A DNA stretch of 64,000 nucleotides from Kaistella carnis (GTDB taxonomy: Bacteria > Bacteroidota > Bacteroidia > Flavobacteriales > Weeksellaceae): assembly GCF_003860585.1 (NCBI RefSeq), contig NZ_CP034159.1, forward strand, positions 1,054,001 to 1,118,000, written 5' to 3'. Positions 59,801-64,000 of the stretch are shown here, in pieces. The translations under genes were made by a program, and so were the position numbers. The number at the start of each line of letters is the position of its first letter. Within the stretch, counting starts at the first letter, position 1. The notes beneath the pieces were generated by a model, which did not search any database, had not been told where the DNA came from, and was given only the letters and a program-made list of their open reading frames with translations.

Positions 59801-60862
59801 ATGGAGTTACTTACTTTTAAAATCATATTGGTTGTCAGCCTTTTTGCTTTATCATTAGGTGTAGCAGCTTACTCCACTTGGGGTGAGCGTAAAGTGGCAG
59901 CTCTTCTTCAAGACAGAATTGGTCCGAACAGAGCAGGTCCTTTCGGGATTTTACAACCCTTGGCTGATGGGGGAAAACTCTTCTTCAAAGAAGGTTTTGT
60001 TCCCCAGGGTGCAGATAAATTTCTGTTCTACATCGGTCCCGCACTGACCATGTTTATTTCCTTAATTACCGGTGCGGTTATTCCTTGGGGGAAAACCCTG
60101 AACATTGGTGGTAATTCTTTTGATATTCAGGTTGCCAATATTGATGTTGGCGTTCTCTATCTTGTAGGAATGGTCTCCATCGGAGTTTACGGAATGATGA
60201 TCGGTGGTTGGGCTTCCAACAATAAATACTCTTTGATTGGAGCAATCCGTGCATCTTCTCAAATGATCTCTTACGAATTGGCAATGGGTCTTTCCCTTCT
60301 TTCCATTATTTTAATGGCGGGAAGTTTAGATCTTCACTACATCACTTCGTCTCAGGGAACCGGAAAGATCTGGGGTTTTATTCCTGCTGATGGAATGAAC
60401 TGGAATATTTTTTATCAACCTTTAGCCTTTATCATATTTTTTGTGGCTGCAATGGCAGAAACGAACCGTCACCCTTTTGATTTACCGGAGTGTGAATCTG
60501 AGTTGGTTAATGGTTATATGACCGAGTATTCCTCCATGAACTTCGGACAGTACATGTTTGGAGAATATGTAAACATGTTTATTTCTAACGCTTTAATAGC
60601 AACCTTGTTTTTTGGTGGATTTAATTATCCCGGAATTAACTGGGTTTCAGAAAACTGGGGCGAAAATGTTGCCGGTATTTTAAGTATTTTGGCAATGTTA
60701 GGAAAAACAGTGATTGGAATTTTAATCTTTATGTGGATCCGTTGGACGATCCCGAGATTTAGATATGACCAGTTAATGCATTTGGGCTGGAAAAAATTAA
60801 TTCCACTCGCATTGATTAATTTAGTAATTACTGCGGCAGTGATCGTATTCTTTGCCAATTAA
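59801..60862 (+). CDS. nuoH: NADH-quinone oxidoreductase subunit H
   Basis: Membrane subunit at the foot of the quinone channel, 353 aa with eight predicted helices. Hallmarks: WGERKVAALLQDRIGPNRAGPFGILQPLADGGKLFFKEGFVP near the start, and AMAETNRHPFDLPECESELVNGYMTEYSSMNF in the middle, including the conserved acidic residues of the E-channel. Starts 2 bp after nuoG. Confidence 0.97.
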   Translation: MELLTFKIILVVSLFALSLGVAAYSTWGERKVAALLQDRIGPNRAGPFGILQPLADGGKLFFKEGFVPQGADKFLFYIGPALTMFISLITGAVIPWGKTLNIGGNSFDIQVANIDVGVLYLVGMVSIGVYGMMIGGWASNNKYSLIGAIRASSQMISYELAMGLSLLSIILMAGSLDLHYITSSQGTGKIWGFIPADGMNWNIFYQPLAFIIFFVAAMAETNRHPFDLPECESELVNGYMTEYSSMNFGQYMFGEYVNMFISNALIATLFFGGFNYPGINWVSENWGENVAGILSILAMLGKTVIGILIFMWIRWTIPRFRYDQLMHLGWKKLIPLALINLVITAAVIVFFAN

Positions 60863-60917
60863 ATTTAAATAGAAAAGTTTTAATGCTTTATTTAAAGTAG
60901 AGCTTAAACCCATCAAT

Positions 60918-61466
60918 ATGAAACTGACAAACAGATCAAAAGTAGTCTCTAATAAAGAGATGACTTTTATGGAAAAATTATATCTTCCGGAGATTTTCAA
61001 AGGAATGGCCATCACATTGAGGCATGCGATCGAAGGACCGAAAGGAAAAGTATACGCTTATCCAGAAGTTAAAAAACCGATTGCTAAAGTTTGGCGTGGT
61101 CAACACGTGTTAAAACTCGATGAAGAAGGTCGTGAACGTTGTACCGCGTGTGGACTTTGTGCAGTGGCATGTCCGGCAGAAGCAATTACGATGACTTCAG
61201 CGGAGCGTACAACAGAAGAGAAACATCTTTATCGTGAAGAAAAATACGCATCGGTTTACGAAATCAATATGTTGCGTTGTATTTTCTGCGGAATGTGTGA
61301 GGAAGCTTGTCCAAAATCAGCCATTTATATGACCGACCGTTTGGTAGATGTTCAGACCAATCGTGGCAGTTTCATTTATGGTAAAGATAAATTGGTGGAG
61401 AAAATTAATGAAAGAATCGACATCACCGCGCGTCAAAGTGAATTACAAAAAAAAGCAGTAAAATAG
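60918..61466 (+). CDS. nuoI: NADH-quinone oxidoreductase subunit I
   Basis: Ferredoxin-like peripheral subunit with two 4Fe-4S clusters (N6a, N6b). 182 aa. Cluster motifs C75-C78-C81-C85 (CTACGLCAVACP) and C121-C124-C127-C131 (CIFCGMCEEACP). The N-terminal MKLTNRSKVV stretch is basic; an alternative start at the Met in NKEMTFMEK cannot be excluded. nuoJ starts 2 bp after the stop. Confidence 0.96.
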   Translation: MKLTNRSKVVSNKEMTFMEKLYLPEIFKGMAITLRHAIEGPKGKVYAYPEVKKPIAKVWRGQHVLKLDEEGRERCTACGLCAVACPAEAITMTSAERTTEEKHLYREEKYASVYEINMLRCIFCGMCEEACPKSAIYMTDRLVDVQTNRGSFIYGKDKLVEKINERIDITARQSELQKKAVK

Positions 61467-61467
61467 T

Positions 61468-61962
61468 ATGGAACAAATCATATTTTTCTTTGTAGCAGCT
61501 TTGGCACTCGTTAGTGGATTTTATTTTGTCTTCGCGAAAAATGCGATGTACGCCATTCTGTCTCTAATTATTACTTTCTTCTCGATTGCAGGATTATACA
61601 TATTGCTGAATGCGCAATTTTTAGGAATTGTTCAAATCATTGTATATGCAGGTGCGATTATGGTCTTGTTCCTCTACATTTTAATGATGTTAAATCTGAA
61701 CAAAGAAGATGAAAGTGCGAAAAAGAATCTTCCAAAATTTATCGGTGTGTTTACATCGGGATTATTGTTGGTGGGGATTTTAGGAGCTTTTAAAGGTTTA
61801 AACCACAAAACATATGCAGTTGATGTAGATTCAACGGTGGGATTAACAAAGAATCTTGGTAAATTATTATTTAACGAATATGTTTTACCTTTTGAATTGG
61901 CCTCGATCCTTATTCTTGCAGGAATTGTAGGTGCGGTATTAATTGGTAAAAAAGATTTATAG
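61468..61962 (+). CDS. nuoJ: NADH-quinone oxidoreductase subunit J
   Basis: Membrane subunit, 164 aa, five helices. Conserved AILSLIITFFSIAGLYILLNAQFLGIVQIIVYAGAIMVLFLYILMMLNL is diagnostic and contains the TM3 pi-bulge region. The stop is 5 bp before nuoK. Confidence 0.95.
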   Translation: MEQIIFFFVAALALVSGFYFVFAKNAMYAILSLIITFFSIAGLYILLNAQFLGIVQIIVYAGAIMVLFLYILMMLNLNKEDESAKKNLPKFIGVFTSGLLLVGILGAFKGLNHKTYAVDVDSTVGLTKNLGKLLFNEYVLPFELASILILAGIVGAVLIGKKDL

Positions 61963-61966
61963 AATT

Positions 61967-62296
61967 ATGGGAGAAGCAAATTCATTTATACAGGCAGTGC
62001 CGCTGGAATATTTTATTATTCTGAGCTCTGTTTTGTTTAGTTTGGGTGTTTTGGGGGTTTTGATCCGCAAGAATGCCATTATTATTTTAGGATGTGTAGA
62101 GTTAATGTTGAATTCTGTAAATCTTATGCTGGCAGCGTTTTCTTCTTATAAAGGAGACGGGAACGGGCAAATTCTGGTATTTTTCATCATGGTGGTTGCC
62201 GCAGCAGAAGTTGCCGTAGGTTTAGCAATTATTGCCATGTTATACCGAAACACAAAGTCAGTAGACATCAGTATTTTTAATAAATTAAGAGGTTAA
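61967..62296 (+). CDS. nuoK: NADH-quinone oxidoreductase subunit K
   Basis: Small antiporter-linked membrane subunit, 109 aa from ATG 61967 (the ATG 24 bp upstream overlaps nuoJ and adds no family-like residues). Three helices; the essential Glu residues lie in CVELMLNSVNLMLAAFSSY and VVAAAEVAVGLAIIAMLYR. nuoL starts 7 bp downstream. Confidence 0.96.
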   Translation: MGEANSFIQAVPLEYFIILSSVLFSLGVLGVLIRKNAIIILGCVELMLNSVNLMLAAFSSYKGDGNGQILVFFIMVVAAAEVAVGLAIIAMLYRNTKSVDISIFNKLRG

Positions 62297-62302
62297 TAAA
62301 GG

Positions 62303-64000
62303 ATGGAAAATTTAGTTTACGCAATTATACTTTTACCTCTTGCAGGATTTCTGATCAACGGATTATTCGGGAAAAAGCTTCCGAAGATGGTGGTTGGGAC
62401 TTTGGCAACTGTAGTCGTATTTGCTTCATTTATCATTGCTTTGACTTTATTCTTAAAGTTTAACGCAGACTCTCAACCCGTTGTGGTTCGAGCATTTGAA
62501 TGGTTCAGAGTGAATGGGATCCAGATTAATTTCGGCTTTCAGATCGACCAACTTTCCCTAATGATGATTATGATTATTACAGGAATCGGGTCGTTAATTC
62601 ATTTATATTCTATTGGATATATGCATGAAGACGAAGGTTTTTATAAATTCTTCGCTTATCTGAATCTATTTATTTTCATGATGTTGCTTTTGGTTATGGG
62701 AAGCAATTATCTAATTCTTTTTATTGGCTGGGAAGGTGTTGGATTATGTTCCTATCTGCTTATCGGATTCTGGTACAAAAACAAAGAATACGGCGCAGCA
62801 GCAAGAAAAGCTTTTATCATGAACCGTATTGGTGACTTGGGAATGATCATTGGTATTCTGATGATCGCTTATCAAACCAATGCCATCGACTATCTTTCAG
62901 TAGCACAAAACTCCGCAAAATTCGAATTGGATTCGACCATCATCATCTTTATTACAGCAAGTTTATTTATTGGAGCAGTTGGTAAATCGGCGCAGGTTCC
63001 ATTATTTACCTGGCTTCCTGATGCGATGGCTGGACCGACTCCGGTTTCCGCATTAATTCACGCTGCGACCATGGTAACTGCGGGTATTTATTTGGTAGTT
63101 CGTTCAAACTTTTTATTCTCTTTGGCACCAACAACGTTGGAAGGAATTCTCTTTATCGGCTTGCTAACTGCTTTGGTTGCTGCCTTTATTGGTCTTCGCC
63201 AAAATGATATTAAAAAAGTGTTGGCCTACTCTACTGTTTCTCAGTTAGGATTTATGTTTGTAGCAGTTGGCGTTGGAGCTTACACAACTGCGATGTTCCA
63301 CTTGATGACGCATGCATTCTTCAAAGCCTTGTTATTCTTAGGATCAGGGTCTGTAATTCATGCGATGAGCGGCGAACAGGATATGAGATTAATGGGTGGT
63401 TTAAAGAAAAAAATTCCAATTACCCATATCACCTTTTTGATTGGAACCTTGGCAATTTCAGGATTTCCCTTCCTTTCAGGGATGATCTCTAAAGATGAAA
63501 TTCTAACCAGTGCGTTCGGAAAAAATCCATTTATCTGGCTAGTTTTATTTGCAATTGCAGCCATGACGGCAATTTATATGTTTAGAGCGTATTATTTAAC
63601 CTTTCACGGTGAGTTCCGAGGAACGAAAGAACAGGAAAATCACCTTCACGAAAGTCCTTTAAATATGACTTTACCACTTATGGTTTTAGCCGTCCTGTCG
63701 ATTGTTGGAGGATTTATTAATCTGCCTCATTTTATTGGACATGGCGAATACGCCAAACTGGGCGACTGGTTAAAAACAATTTATGTTTACGATCTTGAAT
63801 CGGCTGAAGTGCCTTTGGCTACAGAAATGATCTTGCTTGGCTTAACGGTTCTGATGTTCTTTGTAGTATGGTTTATGGTGAAGAGAATTTACGTGGACAA
63901 GAAAAAAATGGCCTTACCGGAAGAAAATTATACCGGTTGGGAAAGACTTTCTAACAGAAAATTATATATCGATGAATTGAACAACGCTACGTTTGTAAAG
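62303..64000 (+). CDS. nuoL: NADH-quinone oxidoreductase subunit L (3' end outside window)
   Basis: Large proton-pumping membrane subunit homologous to Mrp antiporters. I translated 566 codons from ATG 62303 with no stop to the window edge; the family is usually 600-650 aa. Diagnostic motifs: IDQLSLMMIMIITGIGSLIHLYSIGYM, LFIGWEGVGLCSYLLIGFWY with the conserved Glu, GKSAQVPLFTWLPDAMAGPTPVSALIHAATMVTAGIYLVVR and FHLMTHAFFKALLFLGSGSVIHAM. The lateral amphipathic helix and last TM segment lie outside. nuoM and nuoN would be expected next. Confidence 0.97.
   Translation, partial: MENLVYAIILLPLAGFLINGLFGKKLPKMVVGTLATVVVFASFIIALTLFLKFNADSQPVVVRAFEWFRVNGIQINFGFQIDQLSLMMIMIITGIGSLIHLYSIGYMHEDEGFYKFFAYLNLFIFMMLLLVMGSNYLILFIGWEGVGLCSYLLIGFWYKNKEYGAAARKAFIMNRIGDLGMIIGILMIAYQTNAIDYLSVAQNSAKFELDSTIIIFITASLFIGAVGKSAQVPLFTWLPDAMAGPTPVSALIHAATMVTAGIYLVVRSNFLFSLAPTTLEGILFIGLLTALVAAFIGLRQNDIKKVLAYSTVSQLGFMFVAVGVGAYTTAMFHLMTHAFFKALLFLGSGSVIHAMSGEQDMRLMGGLKKKIPITHITFLIGTLAISGFPFLSGMISKDEILTSAFGKNPFIWLVLFAIAAMTAIYMFRAYYLTFHGEFRGTKEQENHLHESPLNMTLPLMVLAVLSIVGGFINLPHFIGHGEYAKLGDWLKTIYVYDLESAEVPLATEMILLGLTVLMFFVVWFMVKRIYVDKKKMALPEENYTGWERLSNRKLYIDELNNATFVK

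Noticed and set aside
1..64000. CRISPR arrays, prophage, toxin-antitoxin or defence islands
   Set aside because: No regularly spaced direct repeats, phage structural genes, cas genes or known defence domains were seen; the only mobile elements are the two IS copies.

Overview
The window is AT-rich chromosomal DNA from a member of the Bacteroidota, most likely a flavobacterium of the Chryseobacterium/Kaistella group (Weeksellaceae). The signs are promoters with the Bacteroidota -7 motif TAnnTTTG and no Shine-Dalgarno-like leaders, a SusC/SusD outer-membrane pair, a type IX secretion (T9SS) sorting tail on a secreted nuclease, malate:quinone oxidoreductase, a NuoG without its molybdopterin domain, and short intergenic repeats built on an ACGCAAAGGCG core. 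The genus is inferred, not proven. No prophage, conjugative element, CRISPR array or rRNA operon is present.

Layout. 1-11 kb: mqo (cut by the window edge), gpsA-trhA, an M23 peptidase, topB, slyD, a lipoprotein hydrolase, and an mscS gene whose last 16 codons were cut off by an IS1595-family element; next to it is a DUF2254 gene broken by an amber codon. 11-15.5 kb: a TetR-controlled cluster (DJ-1/PfpI protein, YqhD-type alcohol dehydrogenase, zinc-free MDR enone reductase, TetR, DoxX) that looks like a reactive-carbonyl defence regulon, with a shared operator motif in front of each transcription unit. 15.5-24.6 kb: tex, a repeat-rich spacer, and a tetR-tolC-MFP-RND efflux operon. 24.8-31.6 kb: a tight susC-susD-glycerophosphodiesterase-metallophosphoesterase operon, probably for scavenging phosphodiesters, with four TTAACA-like direct repeats in its promoter. 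31.8-38.2 kb: an SDR, an acidic protein of unknown function, a second IS copy, a large lipoprotein and a GH13 glycosidase. 38.3-52.8 kb: housekeeping and mixed genes (GT32 glycosyltransferase, urea transporter, tRNA-CAU, methylmalonyl-CoA epimerase, rbfA, FtsX-like permease, T9SS endonuclease, aroE, DUF349 protein, ribD, YigZ, zinc peptidase, GNAT). 52.9 kb to the end: the complex I operon nuoA to nuoL (nuoL cut by the window edge), with two unrecognised reading frames embedded in it.

How it fits together: mqo and complex I feed electrons into the quinone pool. The efflux and carbonyl clusters are stress and detoxification modules, each under its own TetR. The Sus-like operon would import and dephosphorylate glycerophosphodiesters and perhaps supply glycerol 3-phosphate. 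The two IS copies, the amber-killed DUF2254 gene and the altered mscS mark recent local decay. I saw no clearly new defence or biosynthetic system. The strongest unexplained signals are the repeated operator sets upstream of the phosphodiester operon and the carbonyl cluster, the extra proteins inside the nuo operon, the slyD leader hairpins and the dispersed intergenic repeats.
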